Below, piece by piece: positions 10,901 to 22,736 of a stretch of DNA of 64,000 bases. The notes under the pieces are model-generated. The model searched no databases. It saw nothing but the letters and a program-made list of their open reading frames with translations, and had not been told where the DNA came from. The stretch is from Neckera pumila (Eukaryota; Streptophyta; Bryopsida; Hypnales; Neckeraceae): positions 18,042,001 to 18,106,000 of the forward strand of contig OZ018415.1 in the NCBI GenBank assembly GCA_963969595.1, given 5' to 3'. Position 1 is the first letter of the stretch. Every line of letters begins with the position of its first letter. Made by a program: the position numbers and the translations under genes.

Positions 10901-12903
10901 GCAGAATGGTTCTTTTTTAATATTTTCTTGCAGATGAACACGCTAACTTCCTGTGTAGTGCTGAAGGATTTCGTCCATTGAGTGAGCATTTTTATACAAA
11001 TAAGCATCCCCTTTTTGACGTCAAAGGATCCGCAAACAGACAGACAAGAGTCACGACTTCTGTTCTAAAGGTTCCAATATCTAAAGTTAAAAAGGGCGAG
11101 TCCACTCATTCACAGTGTCGTTGAATACGTCTCAGCCTATCAATCAGAGCTTCACTTCCTGGATTCCGGATTCTGTGGGTCCTCAACTGCACATACAAGG
11201 CAGTCAAGCCACGGCTTGGCATGGACAGTTCCAACTTGGCTCCCAAGAATCAAGTCCAACTCCAATTAAGTCCTTTGCTTTCCCAGAAAACACTCGAACA
11301 TAGTATCCTACTCCGAGTCTAAAATTAGGGCACCAAATTACACTACAGTAGGCATTAGAGAGGCATGCACAACCACGTGAAAGAGCTAGTTTGGGTGATA
11401 GGCATGCAGCTTCCATCTAATCTTCAATCTGCACTCTTATTAGGGAAAACATGGTGGTCACCATTTAAACCCCACGAACTCGGTCTCCCGTGCTTTTGCA
11501 ACCCTAATGTTTTGTAAACCATTGCCTTGTTGCAACTTAAAAAGTACTTTAGAACTGAACAAACCATCTCATCATACAAGAAACCTATCTCATCAAGGCC
11601 ATCCACTAAAGCTGGCTTTCTAGGTGAGCCTCAAGGCTAGAAGTATGTGAATTCGGGGAGAAAGAATGTAGTGGCAACCACACTTCCTTCTTGATTCCAA
11701 GTCAAACAAGACGATTTAAGGTAACCCTGTTGCGAATTCCTCAATTATGAAGAAAATAGTACGACGCTCCCACTATCATCCATCCTATCACGATTATAAC
11801 TTTCAACACTAGAATTTGTTCACAAAGAACTCATACTCTTTGATAGAATATTTACATGTACAGTGATGGACTGCTACACCCTGTTGATATAAAAACCCAT
11901 CCACCTTTCGAACCTAGCAGATCCATGCCCTGGTCTCGTTACAAAACTCGAGAATCTTCCAATATATGTAACAAAAAATGCTCAGACAAATACGCCAACA
12001 TGCTTATTAGTAATTTCACTTGGGAAGTCTAGTTGAATGCCAGTCCAAAACTGGTGGCATCATCTGACCTTCCTCAATAGGCTCGGGCAAAAATTCACTG
12101 CGTGCCGCTGAGCATCCCTGAGACAAGTCCAGCAGCAGCTGCAACACGTGGCTACCACGGAAATTGGTAGCGATCCACCTCTTGCAATCCAAATCTCTAC
12201 AGAGAAGAACCTATAGTCTCTTTGCCTGCCCATGCAAAAGCATATTAGGGAGGCGCTGGTCTTCTTCAATGAGTATAACCTGATTGGTCACTCCTCTCTC
12301 AAGTCCAAACCAGCCATGTATGCATACAATTCGCTTCCAACAGACCTGTTTCAGTCCAAAGCTCCCAGTCCATCGAAATTTAAGATCCCATACGTGCTGA
12401 AACTCATGATCTACAAGATGGCATTGGGCACGGATACAAGTCAACCACACAGGCAGTGAGTCCTGCTAGCAAGCAGAAAGTCCTCGTGTCCCTTTCTAAA
12501 CCATAAACATTCTTGAGAAGAATTCAACTACACCCAAAGCGTACAACTCCATACCTGCATTGCACAATGTGCGCACTGACTATTGTGACTATATTCACTC
12601 AATTGACCTTCTGTCTGAACATTCAGTACTATATTCAACTAACCCTAGTAGAGAACCCAGTCCAATCACTCCCTGTTCTGTTTACAGAAAACCTAGCCAC
12701 ATAAACATGGACAGAATTAAAATTTGAAACTGCTTTAAAATGGCACTACAACACAGCTAGGTTTTCTAAGAGGGTCTTTTCTACCAGTGTGTAATGACCT
12801 AATTGCAGTGGTCTCTGCGATGTCCCTATGACCTAAATTGTATTCTCGCCATTTAACTTGTTAGGCTTGCAAGCAGTAACAAACTCGTACCGAGAGGGGG
12901 CGA
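10901..12903. other. Downstream region of CPR, mostly low-copy
   Basis: Base composition is more balanced than in the repeats, and no family-like open frame was found on either strand. The part next to the stop codon at 12904 should be the 3' untranslated region of the reductase gene. Its length cannot be fixed without transcripts. There is no poly(T) on the plus strand just below 12904, so no poly(A) remnant of a retrocopy is visible. Confidence 0.45.
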
Positions 12904-14943
12904 CTACCACACGTCGCGCTGATACCGCCCGTCCACTTGCAATTGCTTCACAATAGCTTCAGCCTTGCTGCTTTCCACGCCCTCCACTTGCATGACAATC
13001 GTATGCAACATCCGGTGCACATCTCTCGCCATCCCTTTGGCATCCCCACACACATACAAGTACCCCCCCTCGCTAATCAGCTTCCACGTCTCACTCGCTT
13101 GCTCCAGCATCTTGTCCTGCACATATTCCTTTTTCGTTCCCTCCCTGGAAAATGCCATCGTCAGCTCCACCACACCCTTTTCCGCAAAAGAATTCAGCTC
13201 CTCTTCATAGATAAAATCCTGAGTGCGTGTCCGACACCCAAAAAACAGCTTCGCAGGTCCAAGCACAGCTCCCGTTTCCTGCAACGCAGCTCGCTCTTGC
13301 AAGAATCCTCGAAACGGTGCCAAACCAGTGCCGGGTCCTATCATCACAACAGGCGTGGTGGTATCCACAGGAAGCCTAAAATTCGACTGGCGAACAAAAA
13401 TGGGAGCCCAGCTGCACCCCTCCGCGCCAGCTTCCCCTTTCGACTTCGCGTTCTTCATCCAAGTCGAGCACACGCCCTTGTGGGTGCGTCCCGTGGGGCT
13501 GGGCCCATAAACAAGCGCGCAAGTGGTGTGAATTCGAGACGGCGAGAGTCGCGGCGACGACGAGATCGAGTAGAATCGGGGTTGCAAGCGCGGCGCGATG
13601 CTTGCGAAGAAAACACCAAGCGGAGGCTTCACTGAAGGAAACGCCGCCAGAACTTCGATCAAGGAGCGCTGGCTAGACACAATCCACTTGGAATACTCTT
13701 CTTTCCCTTGCAAAGACGCCATGTACTTCAAGCGCTCTGCCTCTTCGGGACACGTCGCGAAGGATGACAAGGTTGTGAGAACAGCTTTGCGAGGTGGGTT
13801 GAGAAGATCTGCGTAACGACGAAGCGCAGTGGAGAGCAGCAAGGGTCCGGGGAACGGAGCTGGCAGGGAGCCAGCGAGAAGCTGCCCTTCCTCAGCGTCG
13901 ACGTGAAGGGAGAAGATCGTGTCTGTGGGGAAGCCTAAATGGTTTGCGGCTTCGGCAACGTCTTCGTCGCTGTTTTCGACGTAGACGCCCAAATGGTCGC
14001 CTGTTTCGTATTGCAGTCCCGTGTTGGCAATGTCGAACTCGAGGTGTGTGCACGATCGGTCGGAGAGCGAGGAATGAAGCTCTCTCACGAGGGCGACGTC
14101 GGCGCGGCACGGGTGGAGCGCGTCGTAGACCGCTTGGCCGTTCTTCTTCGCGGCGTATTCTTCCACGAAGAGTTTTGTGTCGGGAGGGTATGTGACGGCG
14201 CGATACGCTGCGACCGCGGCCTGGTAGGGTGTGTGTGGCGTGGTGGGCGCGTCTTGGTCTTGGAGGAGGGCGTCAAGCTCCGGCCAGAGCTTCTCCTTCC
14301 AGGCTGTGAAATCGTCTTCGATGCACTGGTCGTCGTCGCCCAGACCGACTTCCACGATGCGGTGCGCACCTTGCTTCGCCAATGCGGTGTCAACCTCTTT
14401 TGCGACTTTGTTGAAGTGCTCGTATTGCCGGTTGCCCAGGCCGAAGACGCCATAGGTTAAGTTGCTTAACCCCACCTCGAGATCCTCCCCATTCTCGACG
14501 AACCATTTGTAGAAGCGCGACGCGTTGTCTGTAGGCTCTCCGTCGCCGTAGGTCGCCAGCATGAAGAGCGCCAGGGATTCTTTTTTCAGTCGAGAAGCGT
14601 ACTGTTCGTCGTCCACGCCGTAATCGTCCAGATCCACCACCTTGAACTTGGCCGAGCCTTCGTACCGTGCCTTGGCCTCCTCGGCAATCGCTTTCGCAAA
14701 CCCTTCTGCTGTGCCGGTCTGGGTCCCGAAGAACACCGTCACGCGCTTCACAGAGCTGTCCTCGACCTCGTCCTCGATTCTCACCGTGGGCCTCACAATC
14801 ACAGGCTTAGGCAAGGGCTTCGTACTCTGCTGCTGCCGCCACATAAAAAACGCAACCGTACCGACTAACAACACGCAAGCCCAGACTTCGAAGATACTGA
14901 AAAACGGAGGCATGAAGGAGAACGCCATCGCCGCGCTCGTCAT
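12904..14943 (-). CDS. CPR: NADPH-cytochrome P450 reductase (679 aa, single exon)
   Basis: Passes electrons from NADPH through FAD and FMN to P450 enzymes at the ER membrane. Residues 18-35 form the N-terminal membrane anchor. FMN domain: phosphate loop GTQTGTAE (73-80), [10 protein letters not shown] (130-139), [10 protein letters not shown] (168-177). FAD domain: RFYS (456-459) and GVCST (490-494). NADPH domain: [12 protein letters not shown] from about 536, [27 protein letters not shown] from 632. The protein ends Asp-Val-Trp. The catalytic set is Ser459, Cys632, Asp677 and C-terminal Trp679, two residues offset from rat CPR numbering (457/630/675/677), so the enzyme looks complete. I start at the ATG at 14943, because the frame extends to 14961 only through a GTG. 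A second ATG at 14928 has a stronger context (G at -3 and +4). The N-terminus is short, without the long Ser-rich leader of some class II plant forms. No intron interrupts it, unlike typical seed-plant CPR genes. GC content is much higher than in its surroundings. Confidence 0.96.
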   Translation of the reverse strand: MTSAAMAFSFMPPFFSIFEVWACVLLVGTVAFFMWRQQQSTKPLPKPVIVRPTVRIEDEVEDSSVKRVTVFFGTQTGTAEGFAKAIAEEAKARYEGSAKFKVVDLDDYGVDDEQYASRLKKESLALFMLATYGDGEPTDNASRFYKWFVENGEDLEVGLSNLTYGVFGLGNRQYEHFNKVAKEVDTALAKQGAHRIVEVGLGDDDQCIEDDFTAWKEKLWPELDALLQDQDAPTTPHTPYQAAVAAYRAVTYPPDTKLFVEEYAAKKNGQAVYDALHPCRADVALVRELHSSLSDRSCTHLEFDIANTGLQYETGDHLGVYVENSDEDVAEAANHLGFPTDTIFSLHVDAEEGQLLAGSLPAPFPGPLLLSTALRRYADLLNPPRKAVLTTLSSFATCPEEAERLKYMASLQGKEEYSKWIVSSQRSLIEVLAAFPSVKPPLGVFFASIAPRLQPRFYSISSSPRLSPSRIHTTCALVYGPSPTGRTHKGVCSTWMKNAKSKGEAGAEGCSWAPIFVRQSNFRLPVDTTTPVVMIGPGTGLAPFRGFLQERAALQETGAVLGPAKLFFGCRTRTQDFIYEEELNSFAEKGVVELTMAFSREGTKKEYVQDKMLEQASETWKLISEGGYLYVCGDAKGMARDVHRMLHTIVMQVEGVESSKAEAIVKQLQVDGRYQRDVW

Positions 14944-15950
14944 CTCCGCGCGGTGCAACACACCAAGCCCCTAAACCACCAATCCCCCCGCACTCACATC
15001 AAATCAGCCGAAACCCACCTCGCAATTCTCAGAACTCCTCCCCCTCCAGCAAGATTCACATCCAAATCACCCCAAATTACACACTCTCGCATCCCAAAAT
15101 CAGCCCACACGAAAAAAACTCCAAAAAGCCCTGCCTGCAAGCGTTCACCCCAAAACAGAGCAGCGAAAGCAGGGTTTTAAAAACCAGTACGTGACCTCCG
15201 TCTTCACCAACCTCAATCTCGAATCCCACACACACACTCCAATCCCCCCAAACGAAAGTCCTCAAAAGCCCTGTTGCAACCGAACCGAGCAGTGCCGGGG
15301 GACAGCAGCCACTCAGGGTTTCAACCAAAAGCATGCATGAGGAGTGGACGGCAGTGCGAAATGGGTGTTGGTCACCAACTAAGTTAACAACAACAACCTC
15401 CCCGGCACTGGGCGGTGAGAGAATTCACGACTCTCCAATGGAGAAGTTGCGGCTTGCAGTGATTCATTTGACAAAGGGCGAATGCGACCAAGGCTTGCCC
15501 CGCGTGCTGCAAAGACGCGAGATACGTGGGTGTGGGCGCACCCAGCGAGAGGTTCAGTCGATGAAAAGCGCAGTGAAGTGGCAGTGAAGGGTGATGCAAA
15601 AGATGCAAAAGATGCAAAAGATGACGACGACGGCGACGGCGACCAAGCCTCGCCAATGGTGATCGTAAGGTAATGCGGGGGGGCCTCGCGTGACGAAAGA
15701 CGAAGGGAACGAACCAGCGGAGAAGGCTCAACTGAAAGCAAAGGGAACTCTCCGTCTCGCATGCCCTGGAGACACCCTGGAGACGATGACGAACAACGAG
15801 GGGGCAGACAAACGAACGAGCGAACGACGACGACGAAGTGATGGACGAGATGGGGACGAGGGATGGACGAGATGGGGACGAGATGGGGACGAGGAGGGAC
15901 GAGATGATGGTGGAGTCGCCGGACGTCGGAAGTTGCACTTGAATTTTCTA
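14944..15950 (-). promoter_or_regulatory. CPR upstream region (5' leader and promoter)
   Basis: GC-rich, single-copy-looking DNA directly upstream of the reductase start; no credible protein on either strand. It contains a short tandem run of GATGCAAAA (about 15594-15622) followed by GACGACGGCGAC repeats. A G-rich run of GGGGACGAGAT-type units lies at about 15843-15907. The transcription start cannot be located from sequence alone. Confidence 0.4.
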
Positions 15951-16380
15951 TTCTGTCCTTCCCCTTTCGTGAGAGGCTTCCGTCGTCAATGGCTGACTGA
16001 CCAGAGACTTTTCATTTATTTTTATTTTTTTCATGACTTATTGAAATTCATTTCAATGGACTCGTGACTGACTAAGCTTACAGTAGGGTTTTTTTGTAGG
16101 GAGATGAAAAACGCTGACGAGATTGTCGTCAATAGAAGTCAACAGGTGAACCAAAGTAGTCTCCTCTAACAGCGACCATGGGGCCAGTGAGAACTGACCC
16201 CTGTATTGCCCCGAGTTGTACCCTTGCAGAAATTATTGAAATTCTTTATTTGCCACATTTGATAAAATTTGCAATTTTTGAATTCATATTTGCAAGCAGA
16301 GGCCCCGAATTAGATAAAAGGCGTGAAGAAATAAAAAATTTAAGCGGCACAAAATAGAGGGCAATTTTTACATTTACCCT
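15951..16380. other. Transition to AT-rich DNA, no gene seen
   Basis: Composition drops to AT-rich at about 16000 (TTATTTTTATTTTTTTC). No element ends or coding features identified. Confidence 0.45.
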
Positions 16381-17000
16381 TTGGCAAAGCAATAGAGGGG
16401 TCAATCCTTTCATGGCTAAGTTAAAAGGATTGGTCTGCCTTTTTCATGGTCTTCCATGGAAGGAAAGATTTTTAGCTCATTTTTCACAGAAAAAAAAATA
16501 GGTGCTTAATGTAAGGCAACTAGTTTCATACTTTTTCATGGGTTTCTATGGACACAAAAAGATTTTTAGCTCATTGTTCAGAGAGAAAAAAATAGGTGCA
16601 TAGTGTAAGACAACTAGTTTCACAATTTTTCAAAGCATTATTTAATTTTCAAAGATTTGTATGATAAGACACTTTTTTGTGATTATAGGTCTCTCCAAAT
16701 TTGTCCACTTGCAACTTGTAAAGAGATGTGAGAAACCAAGAAGAATGATTGGTTTTCATACCACCTCTATTTCTGAAAAAGATTTGTGTTTTCTTTGTAA
16801 AGTGTAAAGGAAACCCGGGTTTTTTTAAGAAATAGAGGGAGTAATAAATACTCCATAATATACTTTCCTCAATCCACTCAATAGCTAAAGATGTCAACAA
16901 GGACCACCTCATATTCATTCTAGAGCTAATTATAGGGGCTATTTGAAGAAGGCAGTCACTTTCAGAGCAAATTCTACCTTAAATCGTAGACTTGTATTTC
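16381..17000 (+). repeat. Dispersed repeat G, copy 1
   Basis: Shares its course with 49966-50360 and 31604-31800: GATTGGTCTGCCTTTTT, a TTTTTAGCTCATTTTTCA block, TGCAACTTGTAAAG, and a tail GGGGCTATTTGAAGAAGGC. Its left part reads AAG-TTAA-AAGGATTGGTC at 16417-16434, an unoccupied TTAA at the place where copies 2 and 3 carry TTAA elements. Confidence 0.55.
16761..16841. mobile_element. Stowaway-like MITE (81 bp)
   Basis: TA (16759-16760), CCACCTCTATTTCTGAAAAA ... TTTAAGAAATAGAGGGAG, TA (16842-16843). The terminal repeats (CNCCCTCTATTTCT-like) and TA duplication fit Stowaway/mariner MITEs. Confidence 0.65.
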
Positions 17001-17104
17001 AAATGTGTATCCCTAACTTTTCACTGTTTCAATTTCAAGTTAAAAAACTCTTCATTACACAAGAAATCATCAAAACATGACTAGTGTATTGCTAGTTCTC
17101 TTAA

Positions 17105-18041
17105 CCCCTAAAGGACCAACATGCATTTTTTGGCCGTATAGAATATTTGGGCAGCCACGTACAAGTAGAGATTTCCATATTTTTGGCTCAAATTTTATTA
17201 GAAGGTGGAAGCAAGGAGTATCTTTCATATGCACCAGATTTCATGACATTTGGAAATACGAGTCAAAAGTTATGGCCTAATATGTTACTTTTTTTGTAAC
17301 TAGGCAATCCGGGCAGATAAGAAAAAATCACTTTTTTTGAAAACAAAAATTTGAAATTGGTTTTCTAGAGTTATATACAAGTAAAAAGCTTTGAATCATC
17401 TCATTTTGATCAATGAGTCAAAAGTTATGAAGATTTTAAGTTTGCAAGCAGTTATAGATTCTCTACTCTAAAATAAACTTTGAAGGCCTTTATCTTACTC
17501 AATTTTCAATATTTTTTGAAAAAAAATAAAATCCTAGGATGTAGATTATTTATTACAACATTGCCACCATTGGGATTAGCATTTTTCAATTCCATAATTA
17601 AATTCTTGACAATTTTGTGATTTGAATCATTCTCTACTACTATCTACTTACTATTTTTTTTATATATGTTGTACAATTCCAAATGAAGTGAAATTTTTCA
17701 AGTATGTAGCCAAGTTGTCTAGAAAAAAGAATCCAAAGAAGCACCATCATTTTGAACATTGTTTCATCAAAAAGTGAGCTTGTGAAGTGTTACTGCCCTA
17801 CTTTTCACGAGGCTTTTCACAAGGCCAAAAACATGGTTTTAGTGAATTTGAATACTTTTATCTTGCAATCTGTGGTGGAAATTCCTGAAATTTTTACCAT
17901 ATGTTCTCAAGTCACCATACTACAAGATCCTATGGTTGCATGTGTTAAAAAAAGTTTTTTTTTTCAAAAATTGGATACTTGTACTAAAATTGGCAATCTT
18001 TGAGCATTTTTGGTGATAACATAGTCATGGAATTTTAGGGG
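17105..18041 (+). mobile_element. TTAA element, A type, copy A2 (937 bp)
   Basis: TTAA at 17101-17104 and 18042-18045; ends CCCCTAAAGGACCAACATG and GGAATTTTAGGGG. Close to copy A3 (20532-21458), with few differences over long stretches, so these two form one subfamily. No protein. Confidence 0.8.
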
Positions 18042-18045
18042 TTAA

Positions 18046-18641
18046 CCTCTTTGCATTGCAAGGTGATTTAGAGTAAGCTAGAATCCATGTATGCTTTTAA
18101 ATTTTCATGAATGAACCTAACATCATATACTTATGGATGGTCAAAATCTTCATTTCCATATATTACCTTGCTCAAAGCCAGGAAATTGAAGTAAAATTGG
18201 CAAGCTTTACTCCTCTACTAATGGTATATGTATGTCTTTGAGGACCTTTCAAAAATCTATTATTTATCTTTTTTTCCATAAAAAAAAAATGCTTCCAATA
18301 GTTAACCTTCAATTTTGCTCGTAAAGAATTTTAAAACAATCAAAGGAATTTAACTGTCTATACAAAAAGGGACTAGATTTTTGCATCCACCATATATGGT
18401 CAGTGAGACAATAGGATTAAATTAAATTCACTCCCAACTAAAGGACCCACGGAGGGATTATTCCAATCTCCAAAGATTAAAAATTTGGCCACATCATTTT
18501 CACCTCCAATCTTGCAATTGATTTGACCAAATGTTTTAGTGTTAAAAAAGGATATTGAAATTTTCCTAGAAACACATTTGGAGGTGAAATTCAATTTCTA
18601 AACCTATTCAAATGAGAAAACTTTAATCTATAAAGTGCTTC
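18046..18641. other. AT-rich DNA, no gene seen
   Basis: Low-complexity AT-rich sequence ending in the insertion site of the SINE. No coding signal. Confidence 0.5.
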
Positions 18642-18657
18642 AAAACTAGCATAGAAA

Positions 18658-18859
18658 TGGTCCGAGATGACCCTAAACTACTGGATGATGGCGGAAAGGT
18701 ACCCAAAACCGAATGGTGTGGTTGCGGGTTCGATTCCTGGCGGTGACAAGTAGTTTATCCAACGTAAAATGAGCCTTTCTTCTTGACGGGAACCCTCGCA
18801 GTGTGTTTTCAACATATCTGTTACACTACGACCCTTACAGGTCGTATGTTTCAAAAAAA
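18658..18859 (+). mobile_element. tRNA-derived SINE (202 bp with A tail)
   Basis: Flanked by a 16-bp target duplication AAAACTAGCATAGAAA at 18642-18657 and 18860-18875. The body starts TGGTCCGAGATG, which resembles a pol III A box. A near-perfect B box GGGTTCGATTCC lies at 18726-18737, at a tRNA-like distance. It ends in an A tract. These are the hallmarks of a SINE mobilised by LINE machinery. The two target copies are identical, so the insertion is fairly young. Confidence 0.85.
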
Positions 18860-18875
18860 AAAACTAGCATAGAAA

Positions 18876-19816
18876 CACATAGGTGAAAGAAAGCATCATT
18901 CAATTGACTCATTGTGTCTGCAAAATGGCTTTGAAATGTCAATAATAGTAAGAAAAGTTGTATGAAACACATCTAAGGCTGAACCTCCTTTTACTAAAAT
19001 GTTATTCAGACACTCATAATTTCCTAGATTGATATGAAATTTTAACCACACCAACTAGACTAGTATGCGCAACTTTCTTCAAAAAAATAACTGAAAATGG
19101 ACACTGTATGAAGAAGAAACAAGCCGCTAATGTTCACCGTAACCCAAAAATATCAGGATTTTGAGTTTTGAATTGCTCCCAAACATTCAAAACAACTTGG
19201 ATTGACATGTAAATGTTAACAGAATAACTAGACTTCAAAAGGGACAAAACATAAACCAACAATTTTTTATTGAAAACTAACAGTGCAGGAAGGATATACA
19301 AGCCTTTAGAAGTTGCATCCATTGTGTCTCAAGTTCAAGTTTGGGTTGTCCTACCGGACCTTGACCTAAGTTAGAAGGGTTCAGATGACTCTTTTCAGTC
19401 AGTATGCACATGGTGAGAATTTACAAGTCTCTTTCCTGAGAAACCCACCTCAATCACTGCATAACGGTTTCCAGAGGTTAAGTGTAACTTAGAAGCCTTG
19501 TCTTGACACTCAATTAAGTTATCAAGCGTGTTTCTCGGCATGATCCCGGTACAATAACCGAGGTTAGGGGTATGAGAAAAAATTGATGCATGAATGACTT
19601 GTGTACTCATTTGAAAAAACAACCACGAATGACAAAATATGACTTCACTGCACAATTTGGTGGAATGTTCAGCAATGTCAGTCCAATTGCAGTTGAACTA
19701 GTACTAAGCTTATCCCTGCCTCTTCGAGATCTTTGAAGTTGGTGTAACTTCATGATTGACTTAATTTGACTGGGATCAATTGAGACGGAGCTGTGGCACA
19801 AAAAAGGTAAGAGGCT
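18876..19816. other. Mostly low-copy DNA with a possible coding relic
   Basis: The stretch 19395-19800 has more balanced composition and two adjacent minus-strand open frames (about 19607-19801 and 19395-19655). One includes GNRYAVIEVGFSGKRL. I do not recognise a family. It could be relic exons or low-copy noncoding DNA. Confidence 0.3.
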
Positions 19817-19819
19817 AAG

Positions 19820-20238
19820 AGCAGCTCCAGTGCGCTACTGCAAGAAGCCCGGGAACTGTGCCAATGGGGCTTTTAATGTCCATTTGACAAAAACAGCTCC
19901 CCAATGCAGCCCGTCCAAGCCAACGGCAATTTCCAGGGCTCTTTACATGAGAGCCCCTGCTCGGTATTTTGGATCGATTTGCTGAGCACGGAAGAGCACA
20001 CTGGAGGTTTAGATTCTCTGACATTGTGGACAAGCAGACCCCATGGCTCGCCCAAAAGTCCAAATTTTGTACACTTGTTTGAAATCTCAACCGTTTGGGA
20101 GGGATGCCGTGCCTCAGCCCGTTCAAGCATTGGGCCTGCTGCAGCCTGGCCCGGCACTTGGCCCGCCTGCTCACTCTGCATGGGGCTCGGGCTTGACAAC
20201 ATCCGGCACCCTGTGCAGAGTGAGCATTGGGCTTGCTC
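19820..20238. mobile_element. PIF/Harbinger-like MITE (419 bp)
   Basis: TAA (19817-19819), GAGCAGCTCCAGTGCGC ... GCATTGGGCTTGCTC, TAA (20239-20241). The 3-bp TAA duplication and GAGCA termini fit PIF/Harbinger MITEs. Interior is GC-richer than its surroundings and opens frames on both strands by chance. Confidence 0.65.
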
Positions 20239-20241
20239 TAA

Positions 20242-20527
20242 AACAGTTTATGACCACCCAGATTTGCAATCTACGTATCTTGTGCAATGTCGGGGTGCTT
20301 ATTGTTGCTTGTACTTTTTAGAGAAATAATTATTTGAGTGGACTGAAATACAAGTGGAATCTTATTAATCCGATAAGAACTGAAATGGATATGAATTTTC
20401 AAACATGTTTGGTACAAAACATAAACTTGTTAGTAGGTAGGGGTGGGGTCATGATCATCTTAAGAAGGTTCAAGATCGATGACCCACCACCCTAATCCTA
20501 TTGGATATGTATTTTGAAAACACAAAC
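20242..20527. other. AT-rich spacer, no gene seen
   Basis: Short stretch between a MITE and a TTAA element, with no feature identified. Confidence 0.5.
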
Positions 20528-20531
20528 TTAA

Positions 20532-21458
20532 CCCCTAAAGGACCAATATGCGTTTTTTGGCCGTATAGATTTTTTGGGCAAGTACATACGGCTAGAGATT
20601 TCCATATTTTTGGCTCAAATTTTAATAGAAGGTGGGGGTGAGGAATATCTTTCATATGCACAAAATTTCATGACATTTGGAAATACAAGTCAAAAGTTAT
20701 GGTCTAATATGTTACTTTTTTTTGTAACTAGGCAATCCGGGCAGATAAGAAAAAATCACTTTTTTTGAAAACAAAAATTTGAAATTGGTTTTCTAGAGTT
20801 ATATACAAGTAAAAAGCTTTGAACCATCCCATTTTGATCAATGAATCAAAAGTTATGAAGATTTTAAGTTTGCGGGCAGTTATGGATTCTCTACTCTAAA
20901 ATAAACTTTGAAGGCCTTTATCTTATTCAATTTTCAATATTTTTTGAAAAAAAATAAAATCCTAGGATGTAGATTATTTATTACAACATTTCCGCCATTG
21001 GGATTAGCTTTTTTCAATTCCATAATTAAATTCTTGACAATTTTGTATTTTGAATCATTTTCTACTACTATCTACTTACCATTTTTTTTGTATATGTTGT
21101 ACAATTCCAAATGAAGTGAAAATTTTCAAGCATGTAGCCAAATTGTCATAGAAAAAAGGATCCACTAAGCACCATCATTTTGGACATTTTTTCATTGAAA
21201 AGTGAGCTTGTGGAGTGCTGCTGCCCTGTTTTTTGCAGGGCCAAAAAAATGGTTTTAGTGGATTTGAATGCTTATATCTTGCAATCCATTTGGTGGAAAT
21301 TCCTGAAATTTTTACCATATGTTTTCAAGTCACCATACTACAAGATCCTATGGTTGCATGTGTCTAAAAAGAAGTTTTTTTCAAAAATTTGGTACTTGTA
21401 CTAAAAATGGCAGTTTTTGAGCGTTTTTGGTGAGAACATAGTCATGGAACTTTAGGGG
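20532..21458 (+). mobile_element. TTAA element, A type, copy A3 (927 bp)
   Basis: TTAA at 20528-20531 and 21459-21462. Termini CCCCTAAAGGACCAATATG and GGAACTTTAGGGG. Nearly the same sequence as A2. Confidence 0.8.
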
Positions 21459-21462
21459 TTAA

Positions 21463-21947
21463 CATTCTGAAAGAATTCCTTTTACTGGATGGAGTTACAA
21501 CTTGTTTTGACAAGCATTTGTACACAACTAACTCCACCTAAATCAACATTTAATGAACCACAACATTTATCAATCCTTAAATCGTTTATAAATAGATGTG
21601 AAGTTGTGAACTTAATATCATTCTTTAACAATAGTACCTAATTGTTTGCCCAAAGAAATTGACTTACACACTCTGAAAAATGGGTTAGTGATTGCAATAA
21701 CTGGGAGGGTCTAGTAGATGTCGGATTTGGGTGACTAGCGGCACTGAATTGTTCTACCTTACCACCTAGATTAGTGAGTTAGAATGGTTTGGGAAGATGC
21801 ATGGTGAAGGGCACCTCTAATTTCCAATCAAACAGTGATTTGTTTTAAATAACAATGCAATTGGAATCATAATTTCTGAATAAAAATGAAATTTCTGTGA
21901 TTTTTTGAAGTATTTTGATAAAAATTGCAATGGTTGTTACAGTAGAA
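21463..21947. other. AT-rich DNA, no gene seen
   Basis: No element ends or coding features identified. Confidence 0.5.
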
Positions 21948-21949
21948 CC

Positions 21950-22130
21950 TCTCTTAGTGCATAGTCTGGGGATTATGCCCTAAGGAAGGTTTATGCAATT
22001 GGAGAGGTTCTGTACTGAACTCTGCCTAATGTGGCCTCTCACTATGGGGCCTCTAACTACTGTTTACAAATTAATGCTTCAAAGTACAACCTCTCTTAAT
22101 GAATATTATGCACTAAGAGAGGTTCTACTG
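21950..22130. mobile_element. Emigrant/pogo-like MITE (181 bp)
   Basis: TA (21948-21949), CAGTAGAACCTCTCTTAGTG ... CACTAAGAGAGGTTCTACTG, TA (22131-22132). The terminal repeats are perfect for about 24 bp. CAGTA-AACCTC ends with TA duplication are the signature of Emigrant MITEs moved by pogo-type transposases. Near-identical ends suggest recent activity. Confidence 0.8.
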
Positions 22131-22132
22131 TA

Positions 22133-22732
22133 GTAGGTGGGCCAGGCCATTTTCTTCCAAAACAATCTTTTGACCATATAGCTATCCTCCACTAAAACTA
22201 GAAATGTGTCAATGAAGAGTTATATGTAGTTTTAAAAGCACCTTCTTCATTACATTATATTCTAACAACTTTGCATAATAATGGGTTGGTTTCTTGCGTA
22301 GATGGGGAACTTTGTAGACAATGGTGAAGTTAAGGGTAATGAATAGTAAAGGATTGGTTTACCTTTACTTAGACTATCTCTGAGAGTGGAAGTAATTTTC
22401 ACTAACCCTAGAAGTGCGCCAGCCTATGAGCAAGGTACTTACTCAAACACGATCTTGTTATTGAACCAATAGGTGCATTCTTCATTTCTATAGTTATCTA
22501 GAAAATCATCTACTGGGCACTTTTAGGCTATTGCGCCATTACATGGCTAAGCTTAAAAATACAACCATTATAATATTTGCAACAAACAACCAAATGGTAT
22601 AAAGATTATATAGTATTTTGTTTAGTTTGGGCATATTGGATTTGAAAATTTTGAAAGACAATGTGTAAGAAATTAATATGTAATCATCCAAATGGATGAA
22701 ATCGTAACATTCAGGATTGTGATACTATGCAC
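22133..22732. other. AT-rich DNA, no gene seen
   Basis: No supported gene. A GGATTGGTTTACCTTTACTT string near 22352 weakly resembles repeat G. Confidence 0.4.
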
Positions 22733-22736
22733 TTTA

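Noticed and set aside
14944..14961. N-terminal extension MLHRAE of the reductase
   Set aside because: It needs a GTG start. The first true ATG in frame is at 14943.
12937..14974. Several long plus-strand frames opposite the CPR gene
   Set aside because: They are shadows of the GC-rich reductase coding sequence on the other strand.
18658..18760. Possible tRNA gene around GGTTCGATTCC
   Set aside because: No cloverleaf can be closed around the box. The target duplications and A tail make it a SINE.
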